DNA of 64,000 nucleotides from Alkalihalobacterium alkalinitrilicum. Its GTDB lineage: Bacteria > Bacillota > Bacilli > Bacillales > Bacillaceae_F. Every line of letters begins with the position of its first letter. The stretch's first letter is position 1. Shown one piece after another: positions 55,755 through 64,000 of this stretch. The position numbers were made by a program, and so were the translations under genes. Location: contig NZ_KV917368.1 in assembly GCF_002019605.1 (NCBI RefSeq), forward strand, positions 1,446,055 to 1,510,054, in the 5' to 3' direction. A model generated the notes under the pieces. It was given only the letters and a program-made list of their open reading frames with translations. It did not search any database and had not been told where the DNA came from.

Positions 55755-57326
55755 TTACTGTACCTTTTCATTGCTACTGCTATGTGTGCTTTTTAATACA
55801 TATTTCAAAACTTTTCCTGATGCATTTCGAGGAAGTGCATCAATAAATTCAACATGTTTTGGTTTTTTATATGAAGCTAAACGATTTGCACAATAAGAGA
55901 TAACCTCTTGCTCTGTTAAACTTTTATTTGGTTTGAGTACAACATATGCTTTTACATTCTCTCCCCATTGAGGGTCAGGAACTCCAACGATTGCCACTTC
56001 TAAAATATCATTGTGAGTATAAAGAACATCTTCAATTTCTGCTGGATAAATGTTTTCTCCCCCACTGATGATCATGTCTTTTTTGCGGTCCATTACATAG
56101 ATAAACCCTTCATCATCTACTTGAACGAGGTCGCCACTATGAAACCAACCACCTTTAAATGCTTCTTCAGTTGCAGCTGGATTGTTATAATACTCTTTCA
56201 TTAATGTTGGTCCACGATAAACGATTTCACCAACTTCTCCAATAGGAACATCATTCATTTCTTCATCGACAATTCTTACTTCTACATTAATAAAAGGACG
56301 TCCAACTGACCGCATTTTTCGTATCGAATCTTTCGGTTGCAATACAGTAGTAGCAGGACTCATTTCGGTTTGCCCAAAAACATCAAAAATGCCAGCATTC
56401 GTGAATAGCTTCATTACGTTTTCTTTCACTTCTAATGGGCACATTGCTCCACCCGTCATACAATTTTGCATGGAAGACACGTCATACTCTTTTACATTTG
56501 GAACTTGTAACAAGAAATTCCACATCGCAGGAACAAGAAATAGTGTATTAATCTTTTCCTCTTCAATCGTTTTCAAGACTTGAACAGGATCAAAATCCCG
56601 GTGTACAACTGTAATGCCTTTCACTAAACAAATGGTAACTAATGAATTCATTGCCGCAACATGGAATAATGGTGTGACGATCAACTGATTGCACTCAAAT
56701 TGCAATCTAAACTCCCAGATACAATTCATACCATTTTGACATAAATTTTTATGTGTCAGTACTGCTCCTTTTGGTCGTCCAGTTGTACCTGAAGTATAAA
56801 CAATCATACATCCGTCATCATCACAAAGTTGCTCAACAGGTGTATAATTCCACTGTTTCTCAAAAATAGAGTGATAGTTAATAAAGTCTTCATTTGAATG
56901 TTCAGTTCCGACGACAACAATTTGTTGAACTTTTGGAATTCGGTTACGAATTTCTTGGATGACTTCAACATAGTCACGGTCAATTATGAGGATTTTTGAG
57001 TCTGAATTATTAACAATATACTCAATTTCACCTGCAGCTAAACGGAAGTTGATCGGCACACCTACTCCGCCAGACAATGCTATTCCGTAAAATGCTTCAA
57101 CGAAGGGTAAGCCATTCTTTAAAATAAACCCTACCTTTTCATCGTGCTCAATTCCTTGTGCTTGAAGCCAGCCCGCTAATTGACTAGCTCTTTCATCCAT
57201 TTGTTGATACGTAACCCGTTTACCTTCATATACAAAAGCGTCTTTATGCGGCGATTGGTGAGCCGCTCTTTTCAATGTCTCGCCTACTAACTGTTGCCTT
57301 GATAACATTAAAGTAGAAGAACTCAT
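55755..57326 (-). CDS. AMP-forming acyl-CoA synthetase
   Basis: Ligase of 523 residues, of the fatty-acid/O-succinylbenzoate-like ANL group. 'IVYTSGTTGRPKG', 'TPLFHVAAMN', 'FGQTEMSP', 'HSGDLVQVDDEGFIYVMDR', 'KKDMIISGGENIYP' and 'LPRNASGKVLKYVLK' are all present, so both half-reactions are possible. GGAGG before the ATG. Expected to activate the substrate for the downstream hydratase. Confidence 0.92.
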   Translation of the reverse strand: MSSSTLMLSRQQLVGETLKRAAHQSPHKDAFVYEGKRVTYQQMDERASQLAGWLQAQGIEHDEKVGFILKNGLPFVEAFYGIALSGGVGVPINFRLAAGEIEYIVNNSDSKILIIDRDYVEVIQEIRNRIPKVQQIVVVGTEHSNEDFINYHSIFEKQWNYTPVEQLCDDDGCMIVYTSGTTGRPKGAVLTHKNLCQNGMNCIWEFRLQFECNQLIVTPLFHVAAMNSLVTICLVKGITVVHRDFDPVQVLKTIEEEKINTLFLVPAMWNFLLQVPNVKEYDVSSMQNCMTGGAMCPLEVKENVMKLFTNAGIFDVFGQTEMSPATTVLQPKDSIRKMRSVGRPFINVEVRIVDEEMNDVPIGEVGEIVYRGPTLMKEYYNNPAATEEAFKGGWFHSGDLVQVDDEGFIYVMDRKKDMIISGGENIYPAEIEDVLYTHNDILEVAIVGVPDPQWGENVKAYVVLKPNKSLTEQEVISYCANRLASYKKPKHVEFIDALPRNASGKVLKYVLKSTHSSSNEKVQ

Positions 57327-57432
57327 TTATTCACTCCTCCATAATTTTAAGCTGTGTTAAGTAAACAAACTGTTGATTTTATTCCTGCTCACCTTATGAA
57401 TTTTCAGTTTCATACGTCATAAAATAAACTGT

Positions 57433-57490
57433 AAAGTGGAATGAACGAAAAAGTAATACTTTCACTAGATTCATTCCACTTTTCAGTAAT
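57433..57490 (-). terminator. Terminator after the second TRAP operon
   Basis: Stem AAAGTGGAATGAA/TTCATTCCACTTT (57433-57445 and 57470-57482). It lies between the small permease gene and the ligase gene. The T run is short on the minus strand. Confidence 0.6.
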
Positions 57491-57555
57491 GAGGCAAAAA
57501 TCAACAGGTTTAAAAAGAGCCATTTTAAAAATAACTAAAGTTAAACAAAAGAAAG

Positions 57556-58098
57556 TTAAGTTGTTTTACTAGAAAAAGGATTTTTCATTAATTCTTTGAT
57601 AATATTGAAAACTAACTCTATCATCAGAAGAGCAAACCCGATCGGAACTAAAAAGAGCACTGGGTAGAGAGGATACATTTTTCCACCTGCAGGAAATGTT
57701 ACACCTGCTTGCAGCCCTTGAACCGCATATTTCCAAGAGTAATAAAAAATCAAAATCATCACGAATATCTCCAGAAACAGTAATAACATATTAATAATAT
57801 ACTGAGCTTTTTCTGATAGTTTTTCTACAAACATAGTAATTTTTGGCATTAATCCAGAAGAATACGTAATCGCTATTGCAGGAAAAACTGCAAGTGGCAT
57901 TAAGTATCTTTGAATGATCTCATAGTTACCAGAGATAGAAGCGTTAAATAGGTTTCTCAGGGTTACATCTACGACGATAAATGCCATCATTAAAAATACA
58001 GCTACACCCGCAAGTACTAGTCCTCCATTTTTAATTTTAGTAAACCCTTTATATAGAGTGTCTATTTTTCCCTCCACTGTTTTCACATCCTTTTTCAT
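57556..58098 (-). CDS. dctQ: TRAP transporter small permease (DctQ), second system
   Basis: Membrane protein of 180 residues with four hydrophobic segments and the DctQ stretch 'NGGLVLAGVAVFLMMAFIVVD' (cited in part: GVAVFLMMAFIVVD). The gene follows the large permease by 4 bp. The order is P-M-Q, unlike the P-Q-M order at 17.6-20.6 kb. The ribosome site before the ATG at 58098 is weak, so translation coupling to the permease gene is likely. Confidence 0.87.
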   Translation of the reverse strand: MKKDVKTVEGKIDTLYKGFTKIKNGGLVLAGVAVFLMMAFIVVDVTLRNLFNASISGNYEIIQRYLMPLAVFPAIAITYSSGLMPKITMFVEKLSEKAQYIINMLLLFLEIFVMILIFYYSWKYAVQGLQAGVTFPAGGKMYPLYPVLFLVPIGFALLMIELVFNIIKELMKNPFSSKTT

Positions 58099-58102
58099 AG
58101 AT

Positions 58103-59419
58103 TTACATCGTACTAGGCAACCAAGTAATAATTTGTGGGAAAATTAATGCAATAGTAACAACCACTACAGTAACCGCAATTGCAAAAACCGTCGTATGTC
58201 TAAACAGTTTTTCAATTGGTGTTTTCGTCACACCTGAGACGGCATAAACGCATAATCCAACTGGAGGGGTTAACATACCAGCTGCTCCAACAACACTAAT
58301 TAGAATCCCAAATTCTAGCGCTCCAAGTCCTGCCATCTCAGCTATAGGTAGCGTAATCGGAACTGTCATTAGGATGACAGCAGCCCCTTCAATAAACATA
58401 AATAAGAAGAAGTAAGCTACTAATAGAAGTATGATGACTAAAATAGGAGTAGATGCTAAAGGCTCCAATAATCCCATTAATTTTCTCGGTAGCATTGATA
58501 ACGAAACAAATCTTGCAAAAACAGCTGCTCCAATCATAATGAATAAAACCATACATGTAATTTTAACCGTGCTGACAAAAGAATTTTTAATGAATGATTT
58601 ATTGACTTTCCCTAATAAAAGCGCTGCTACTAAACTTACAAATGCCCCAACTCCACCTGCTTCGGTAGGAGTAAACACACCTGCATAAATCCCCCCAAAA
58701 ATGGCACCCATAATAACAACACTTGCAACGATAGAAATCACATATTTCGACTTAGGAAAATCTTCTACAGTTGTAGTAGCTGCTACTTCGTTTACAGCCA
58801 CCTTTTCTTTAGTAGAAAGTTTATACATAATCGAAGTACAAATCACTAAAACAAGTACTGTTAAGATACCTGGTATAATAACCGCCATAAATAATGAACC
58901 AACTGGGGTTTGCGTAATCGCGCCATAAATAATTAACCCAATCGAAGGCGGTATTAACGTGGAGAGAGTTCCCGCAGAGGCGGCAATTGCCCCTGCGAGA
59001 TCCTCGGAATATCCATGTTTTTTTAATTCTGGAACAGAAATTTGACCTAGTGTTGCTGAAATAGCAGTTGCAGATCCAGAAACAGCCCCTAAAAATCCTC
59101 CCAGAATGATTGTAAATACTCCTAAAATCCCTGGCTTACCACGAGATAGTTTAAATACTAAGTGATACAAATATTTAACTATATCCGAGTGCATAATAAA
59201 CTGTGACATTAAGACAAATAGTGGAATTGTTGTTAGTGCATAACTTGCTACCCTTGCAAATGGATCCGTTTGTAATATACCTGTAAGTGGACCAATACCA
59301 CCGAGTAAGAATATTCCTAAAATCCCTGTCACTAAAAGAACCGTACCTATTTGCAATCCTAATAGTAAGAGGGCAATAAATACTATGAAAAATATCGTCA
59401 ACATTATTGGATCTGCCAA
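58103..59419 (-). CDS. dctM: TRAP transporter large permease (DctM), second system
   Basis: Large membrane subunit of 438 residues. 'TIPLFVLMSQF', 'AVSGSATAISATLGQ', 'IPPSIGLIIYGAI', 'GVFTPTEAGGVGAF' and 'LTPPVGLCVYAVSG' are family blocks. TTG start with GGAGG nine bases upstream. It is only distantly like the permease at 17.6 kb. Likely imports an organic acid with the binding protein at 59473. Confidence 0.92.
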   Translation of the reverse strand: MADPIMLTIFFIVFIALLLLGLQIGTVLLVTGILGIFLLGGIGPLTGILQTDPFARVASYALTTIPLFVLMSQFIMHSDIVKYLYHLVFKLSRGKPGILGVFTIILGGFLGAVSGSATAISATLGQISVPELKKHGYSEDLAGAIAASAGTLSTLIPPSIGLIIYGAITQTPVGSLFMAVIIPGILTVLVLVICTSIMYKLSTKEKVAVNEVAATTTVEDFPKSKYVISIVASVVIMGAIFGGIYAGVFTPTEAGGVGAFVSLVAALLLGKVNKSFIKNSFVSTVKITCMVLFIMIGAAVFARFVSLSMLPRKLMGLLEPLASTPILVIILLLVAYFFLFMFIEGAAVILMTVPITLPIAEMAGLGALEFGILISVVGAAGMLTPPVGLCVYAVSGVTKTPIEKLFRHTTVFAIAVTVVVVTIALIFPQIITWLPSTM

Positions 59420-59472
59420 GGAAGATTCACCTCCATATAGTAAAACTTTTTATAGCTTTCTATGCCATTAGA

Positions 59473-60642
59473 TTATTCGATCTCTTTAATCTTTTCTGGT
59501 ACATCTCCACCAGCTTCAATAATCAAATCTCTCCAAAGCTTTGCAACTTCTTTTCCTGGCGAACCTTGCTCTTCAAGTAAATCAATCCAACTGAACCAAG
59601 TTTTTTCCATCGCTGCCATGATATGATCTCTTGTTTCGTCATTTAAATCGTTAATCGTTTCAAAAACAACTTCTCCTTCAACCAGTTCACGAACTTCAAT
59701 ATCTGTTGCTAACATATAGTCATTAGCTTCTTGTGCTATTTGTAGTTCCTTTGCGGCTGTATCCATAATTTCTTGGATATCAGCTGGTAAGCTATCCCAC
59801 TTTTCTTGTGTCATTCCGAATACTGAAGTAAAGTGGCCAATGTTTGCGCCTTCAAGCACATACTTTATTAAATCTTGGAAACCCCACGATAACCAATCCC
59901 CGACACTCATTAAGTTACCGTCTAATGCCCCACGACTTAACGCATCATATGAATCGGTTTGTGGCATACTGATTGATGTAGCTCCAAGATTATTAACAAA
60001 CATTTCACTTAATCGTGAACCTGTACGAATTCTAGCATTGTTAAAATCAGCAGGAGATTTAAATTCCTTTCCTACCGTATTAATAACATATGGTTCACCT
60101 GCATTCATTGCCCAAACTTTTAAACCATTGGCTTCCATCTCTAGCTCATAGAACGTTTTACCATCTTGTAATTCACGGTCACTATACACGAGGTTATGGT
60201 AAGCATTATTCACAACTTCTGTTCCTGAAACCGTTAAAGGAATCATCGTAATTTCTGATAACGGAAAACGGTGCGGGTCATACAGGTGCATGACTGGTAA
60301 TGCAAGATCAATCGTCCCTGCATTTAATGCATCAAATTCGCCACCAAGAGGAACCAATTCCCCTCCTGTATAAAGATCAAATTGAACACGACCATTTGAT
60401 TCTTCTTCGACTCTTTCCATCCAACCATATATGAACGATTCTAACCAAACATGTTGAGCTGGTAATCCCGTTGAGGCACGGATAACAATTGTCTCTTCTG
60501 TTTGATTATTTCCTTCATTGTTAGCATCGCTTTCATTATTTTCACTAGATGGTGTTGATGATTGGTTAGATGAACATCCAATCACTAGTAAAGCAATTAA
60601 AGAAAGTACAGTTAATAAAAATCCATGTTTCATTTTTCTCAT
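59473..60642 (-). CDS. dctP: TRAP transporter substrate-binding protein, second system
   Basis: Lipoprotein receptor of about 389 residues. The signal peptide ends in 'LVIGCSSN' (lipobox Cys about residue 23). An acidic, Asn-rich linker follows, then the DctP-type body, with 'AGTIDLALPVMHLYDP' and 'NARIRTGSRLSE' around the substrate Arg. The frame opens at 60687, but GGGGGG before the ATG at 60642 is a clear start. A cre-like site lies at 60732-60745. It is a close paralogue of the receptor at 61237. Confidence 0.92.
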   Translation of the reverse strand: MRKMKHGFLLTVLSLIALLVIGCSSNQSSTPSSENNESDANNEGNNQTEETIVIRASTGLPAQHVWLESFIYGWMERVEEESNGRVQFDLYTGGELVPLGGEFDALNAGTIDLALPVMHLYDPHRFPLSEITMIPLTVSGTEVVNNAYHNLVYSDRELQDGKTFYELEMEANGLKVWAMNAGEPYVINTVGKEFKSPADFNNARIRTGSRLSEMFVNNLGATSISMPQTDSYDALSRGALDGNLMSVGDWLSWGFQDLIKYVLEGANIGHFTSVFGMTQEKWDSLPADIQEIMDTAAKELQIAQEANDYMLATDIEVRELVEGEVVFETINDLNDETRDHIMAAMEKTWFSWIDLLEEQGSPGKEVAKLWRDLIIEAGGDVPEKIKEIE

Positions 60643-60731
60643 AAGTAACCCCCCACTTATGTAATATTTTAAATATTCAGACTTCAATACCGAAACGATT
60701 TTCTTTTTTGCAGAAAAATAACATACGTTTT

Positions 60732-60745
60732 GGTAAGCGCTTTCA
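60732..60745 (-). promoter_or_regulatory. Candidate cre upstream of dctP, second system
   Basis: GGTAAGCGCTTTCA matches TGNAANCGNTNNCA except for the first base. It lies about 90 bp before the receptor start. Confidence 0.55.
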
Positions 60746-61154
60746 AACAGGTTAGTTTTTTAATTGCTAACCTTTCATAGTGAGGGTTTTTATTATGACA
60801 CCATTAACTGCTTGAACGAGAACACCTTCAAGTACTCTTTTATTCTTAAAATATTGCTATAAAGTTAAGAGGAGTTATTAGCTTCACCACTATTTAACCT
60901 TAAAACGATTTTTCAATACAGCACCTAGTTACTCTGAATGACTTCCATTGAAGAAATCCCCCCTTAAAATAGTATAAATTACTTTTTTTATTAATTATTA
61001 AACTTTGTAAGCTTAACTTTCATGATTTATTATTCTTCAATGAAATAAATATACCTTTTTTTCGTGAAAAAATTTAATCTTTTAATGAACATTAAAGTGA
61101 CTTTTGAGTTAATATGAAAGGTTAGTAATATATCACTCAATCTTTTATAGTTTT

Positions 61155-61195
61155 GAACAGGAAAAAAGGAATGATTATAGTTCCTTTTTTCTTGT
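61155..61195 (-). terminator. Terminator after the extra receptor gene
   Basis: Stem of about 11 bases (GGAAAAAAGGAA/TTCCTTTTTTC) with an A/T-rich loop, just after the receptor gene stop. Confidence 0.65.
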
Positions 61196-61236
61196 TCTAA
61201 CTTATAAAATCAAACTAGAGATATACCTATTTACCT

Positions 61237-62400
61237 CTATTCAATTTCTTTAATTTTGTCTGGTACATCTCCACCAGCTTCAATAATTAAATCTCTCCAA
61301 AGCTTTGCAACTTCTTTTCCAGGAGAACCTTGTTCGTCTACCATTTCAATCCAATCGAACCACGTTTTTTCCATCGCTTGCATAATATGTTCTCTTGTTT
61401 CGTCATTTAAATCGTCAAGAGTTTCAAATTCAACTTTGCCTTCAACTAAATCACGATTAATTTGATCCGCTTCAACCATACGTGCTACAGTCGGTTCAGC
61501 TAATTGTAATTCTTTAGCTGCTGATTCTAATATTTCTTGTATATCTGAAGGTAAGCTATTCCATTTCTCTTCTGTCATACCGAATACTGCTGTATAGTGT
61601 CCAATGTTTGCGCCCTCTAAAGAATATGCAAATAAGTCTTGGAAGCCCCATCCATCCCAGTCACAAATACAAAGAAGGTTACCATCCAATGCACCTCGGC
61701 TTAAAGCATCATAAGATTCTGTTTGTGGCATGGTAATTGACGCTGCACCTACGTTGTTAAGAAACATCTCACTTACACGTGCTCCAGCTCGAATTCTAAT
61801 ATTATTAAAGTCTTCTGGTGTTTCAAAACGTTTACCTGTTGTCGCAAGCGTATATGGGTCACCTGCATTTACAGCCCATACTTTTAAGCCTTGTGGTTCA
61901 AATTCTAACTCATAAAATGTCTTACCATCTTGCAATTCATGATCACCATAGACAAGATTGTAGTATGCATTATTTACTATTTCTGCACCCGAATCTGTTA
62001 ATGGGATCATAGTAATTTCTGATAACGGAAAACGCCCTGGATCATAAAGGTGCATTACTGGTAAAGCAACATCAATCGTACCCGCATTTAATGCATCTAA
62101 TTCTCCACCAAGCGGTACTAATTCTCCACCCGTATAGAGTTCAAATTGTAGACGCCCATTTGAGTCTTCTTCTACTCGTTCCATCCAGCTATAAAGGTAT
62201 GACTCTAGCCAAACATGGTGAGCAGGTAAGCCAGATGAAGCACGTAATACTATTGTTTCTTCAGATTGATTGCTTCCTTCACTGTCGTTACCACCAGTGT
62301 TTTCACTTGAAGATGATGATTGGTTAGATGAACAGCCGACCACAACTAAAGAAAGTACAGTAAGAACCATTAATAATAGACTATTTTTCATTTTTTTCAT
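61237..62400 (-). CDS. dctP: TRAP substrate-binding protein, extra paralogue
   Basis: Lipoprotein receptor of about 387 residues, similar over its whole length to that at 59473; both share the stretch 'GSPGKEVAKLWRDLIIEAGG'. The signal peptide ends in 'VVVGCSSN'. Residues around the ligand pocket differ in places ('ICDWDGWGF' versus 'SVGDWLSWGF'), so its ligand may differ. The ATG at 62400 follows GGGGGG. It has no permease genes of its own and ends in a terminator before the complete operon, so it probably uses that permease. Confidence 0.92.
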   Translation of the reverse strand: MKKMKNSLLLMVLTVLSLVVVGCSSNQSSSSSENTGGNDSEGSNQSEETIVLRASSGLPAHHVWLESYLYSWMERVEEDSNGRLQFELYTGGELVPLGGELDALNAGTIDVALPVMHLYDPGRFPLSEITMIPLTDSGAEIVNNAYYNLVYGDHELQDGKTFYELEFEPQGLKVWAVNAGDPYTLATTGKRFETPEDFNNIRIRAGARVSEMFLNNVGAASITMPQTESYDALSRGALDGNLLCICDWDGWGFQDLFAYSLEGANIGHYTAVFGMTEEKWNSLPSDIQEILESAAKELQLAEPTVARMVEADQINRDLVEGKVEFETLDDLNDETREHIMQAMEKTWFDWIEMVDEQGSPGKEVAKLWRDLIIEAGGDVPDKIKEIE

Positions 62401-63276
62401 AAGTAACCCCCCACTGAGCATAATATTTGAAATATTCAGAAACTTAAAACTGAACTAACTACTTATCTTACTGTGAAACTAACTCGTTTTGCGGAAGCGT
62501 TTACAAATTACGTGATTGGTAAATCTCTTCATGGCAAATGAACTATTTGGTGAACTATTAAATATTTTTCTGAGAATAGAGTATAGTATTTTCTAAATAT
62601 TTTAGCGATATTCTTTTCGTCATATTTTGAGATCTTTCACTAAATCTTTACAAACGCTTTTCGCTTTCTACAACTAGTAACTACGACAATTTACTCTCCT
62701 AACGGATATCCCCTCCTATTAATAATATAAATTACATACTTATATAAAAGATTTAACTTTCATATTTTTATTATTCTTCAAAGAAATAGTAATCCCTTTT
62801 TTGTTGTGAAAAAAAATTTAATTTTTAAATCTATATTTAATTATAAAGGGTTTTCTCCAGCATTACTGAAAATGGAACAAATTTTTTCATTTTTTTTAAA
62901 GATATATTTGTCCAAAAAAACCACTCCTCTCAATTAGTAAAATAAATTACTGATAAATACTTATTTATTACCAATACTAAATTCCCCTATTACCACTTTT
63001 AGTGTAATTTAAACAATAGAATTAAATATTAATTCAATTACAAAATATAAATTTAATGAAATTACAAAAAAATAAAGGGATAACCTTATACTATTAAAAT
63101 AAATTATAAAGGTAGTACCCTATGTATTAATAAAATTTTTATTGAAATTTAATGATTATTTTATTAGAATGACCAAACAATATCAAGAGTTTTTTGAAAA
63201 TTAAATATTTTATTTTTCCATTTGAGTGTGCTATTTATTTGTATTTAAATAAAAGGAGAATCAAATAGATCCTCCT
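62401..63276. other. Long AT-rich intergenic region
   Basis: No gene seen on either strand. Apart from the cre-like site near 62500 it is very AT-rich, with many short A and T tracts, probably promoter and upstream elements for the receptor gene. Confidence 0.55.
62492..62505 (-). promoter_or_regulatory. Candidate cre upstream of the extra receptor gene
   Basis: CGGAAGCGTTTACA matches the cre pattern except at the first base. It lies about 90 bp before the start at 62400. Confidence 0.55.
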
Positions 63277-63876
63277 TCATTTAAACCATCCTTTTTCTTT
63301 TGACTGTGTAATTGCTTCAATTCTGTTTTTCACTTCAAGTTTATCTAATATTGTAGAAATATAGTTCCGAACCGTTCCTGTTTTAATGCTGAGCTCATCC
63401 GCAATTTCCTTCGTGTTTTTTCCGTCTGCAATCAATTCTAATACAGCTTTTTCTCTCTCTGTTAAAGGGTTTCCCTCACTGTATAGGTCGTCCATTAGTT
63501 CTGGTGCGTATATCCGTTTACCTGCCATAACACTTCGAATAGAACTAGCTAACGCTTCACTAGGGCTATCCTTTAATAAATAACCACTCACTCCTGCTTT
63601 TAACGCACGTTGAAAATATCCCGAACGAGCAAACGTTGTTAAAATGATTACTTTACACTGTAGTATTTTCAGTTCTTCTGCAGCCTCTAGTCCACTTTTT
63701 TCAGGCATTTCAATATCCATAATACAAATATCAGGTTTATACTCATTGACTAGATCTATAGCTTCTTGACCGTTGGTAGCCTTACCCACCACTTCCATAT
63801 CATCTTCTAAATTCAGCAATGAACCTAATGCACCTAATAACATTCTCTGGTCTTCAGCAATAACGATTCGTATCAT
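63277..63876 (-). CDS. desR: Response regulator DesR
   Basis: NarL/LuxR-type response regulator of 199 residues, very close to Bacillus DesR, which with DesK senses membrane fluidity and turns on the fatty acid desaturase gene. Receiver domain with the acidic pair in 'IAEDQRM', the phosphoacceptor Asp54 in 'CIMDIEMPEKSG' and Lys in 'YLLKDSP'. The helix-turn-helix is 'NTKEIADELSIKTGTVRNYI'. The ATG overlaps the stop of desK. No desaturase gene is in the window. Confidence 0.95.
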   Translation of the reverse strand: MIRIVIAEDQRMLLGALGSLLNLEDDMEVVGKATNGQEAIDLVNEYKPDICIMDIEMPEKSGLEAAEELKILQCKVIILTTFARSGYFQRALKAGVSGYLLKDSPSEALASSIRSVMAGKRIYAPELMDDLYSEGNPLTEREKAVLELIADGKNTKEIADELSIKTGTVRNYISTILDKLEVKNRIEAITQSKEKGWFK

Positions 63877-64000
63877 AGGCGTTCCTCCTCCGTCTGCTTG
63901 ATAACATTTGGGACTCTCATCGTAATCGTCGTTCCATTTTCTGAGACGATATCCAAACTTCCATTTACAAATTCTAAACGCTCTCTCATACCTTGGATAC
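63873..64000 (-). CDS. desK: Sensor kinase DesK, C-terminal end
   Basis: Only the last about 41 residues are within the window: 'GIQGMRERLEFVNGSLDI' and 'TTITMRVPNVIKQTEEERL'. This is the end of a histidine kinase ATPase domain with the G2-like motif, as in DesK. The stop overlaps the desR start codon by four bases. The sensor membrane domain is outside the window. Confidence 0.85.
   Translation of the reverse strand, partial: IQGMRERLEFVNGSLDIVSENGTTITMRVPNVIKQTEEERL

Larger units (their letters stand above)
60643..61236. other. Intergenic region between the two receptor genes
   Basis: No gene seen. It contains a cre-like site (60732-60745) and a hairpin near 61155-61195 (GGAAAAAAGGAA/TTCCTTTTTTCC) that would end the upstream receptor transcript. 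Confidence 0.65.

Noticed and set aside
62640-62665. Further cre-like sequence near the extra receptor gene
   Set aside because: ACAAACGCTTTTC-type match deviates at two important positions; the site at 62492-62505 is better.

Overview
The window reads as chromosomal DNA of a Gram-positive, low-GC spore-former relative (Bacillaceae). The evidence is an AT-rich sequence, strong AGGAGG-type ribosome binding sites, TTG and GTG starts, and close matches to Bacillus DesR and DbpA. Candidate CcpA (cre) sites and an IS4-type transposase fit this. No rRNA or tRNA gene was seen. Nearly all genes lie on the minus strand, and most belong to CoA-thioester catabolism.

Layout. 1-1534: a class C-like group II intron, cut by the window edge. 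1.6-5.4 kb: AidB-like acyl-CoA dehydrogenase, MerR regulator, a small ORF and a haloalkane dehalogenase. 5.5-15.2 kb: an acyl-CoA carboxyltransferase, luciferase-like monooxygenase, acyl-CoA ligase, thiolase, a broken SCP-x-like thiolase, a P450 and a PaaK-like CoA ligase. 15.5-20.6 kb: SDR, MDR and a TRAP transporter (P-Q-M). 21.0-27.0 kb: a second module with ferredoxin, P450, TetR regulator, PaaK-like ligase, intact SCP-x-like thiolase and a FabL-like SDR. 27.0-30.6 kb: acetoacetyl-CoA synthetase with an IS element just upstream. 30.9-35.5 kb: EamA transporter, small proteins, SDR, DbpA helicase and a 57-residue ORF. 35.7-50.7 kb: MDR, EthD protein, enoyl-CoA hydratases, MFS transporter, acyl-CoA ligase, acyl-CoA dehydrogenase, 3-hydroxyacyl-CoA dehydrogenase, thiolase, a sigma-54 activator, a small unknown protein, an APH-like kinase and an MBL-fold hydrolase. 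51.2-54.9 kb: a second class C-like intron split by another group II intron. 54.9-62.4 kb: enoyl-CoA hydratase, acyl-CoA ligase and a TRAP transporter (P-M-Q) preceded by an extra binding-protein gene. 63.3-64.0 kb: desR and the end of desK.

How the parts may work together (inference). TRAP transporters would import organic acids. PaaK-like and acyl-CoA ligases would activate them. The P450s (with the 3Fe-4S ferredoxin) and the flavin monooxygenase would oxidise them, and dehydrogenases, hydratases and thiolases would shorten them. The substrate cannot be read from the sequence; an alicyclic, terpenoid or branched acid is a reasonable guess. Two near-consensus -24/-12 promoters lie on either side of the sigma-54 activator gene, each in front of a beta-oxidation type operon. 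One near-consensus cre lies upstream of each of the three TRAP binding-protein genes.

The most striking structure is the nested intron pair at 51164-54885. The inner intron enters the outer intron's reverse transcriptase gene within the YADD catalytic motif coding region, and the inner reverse transcriptase itself carries a frameshift.
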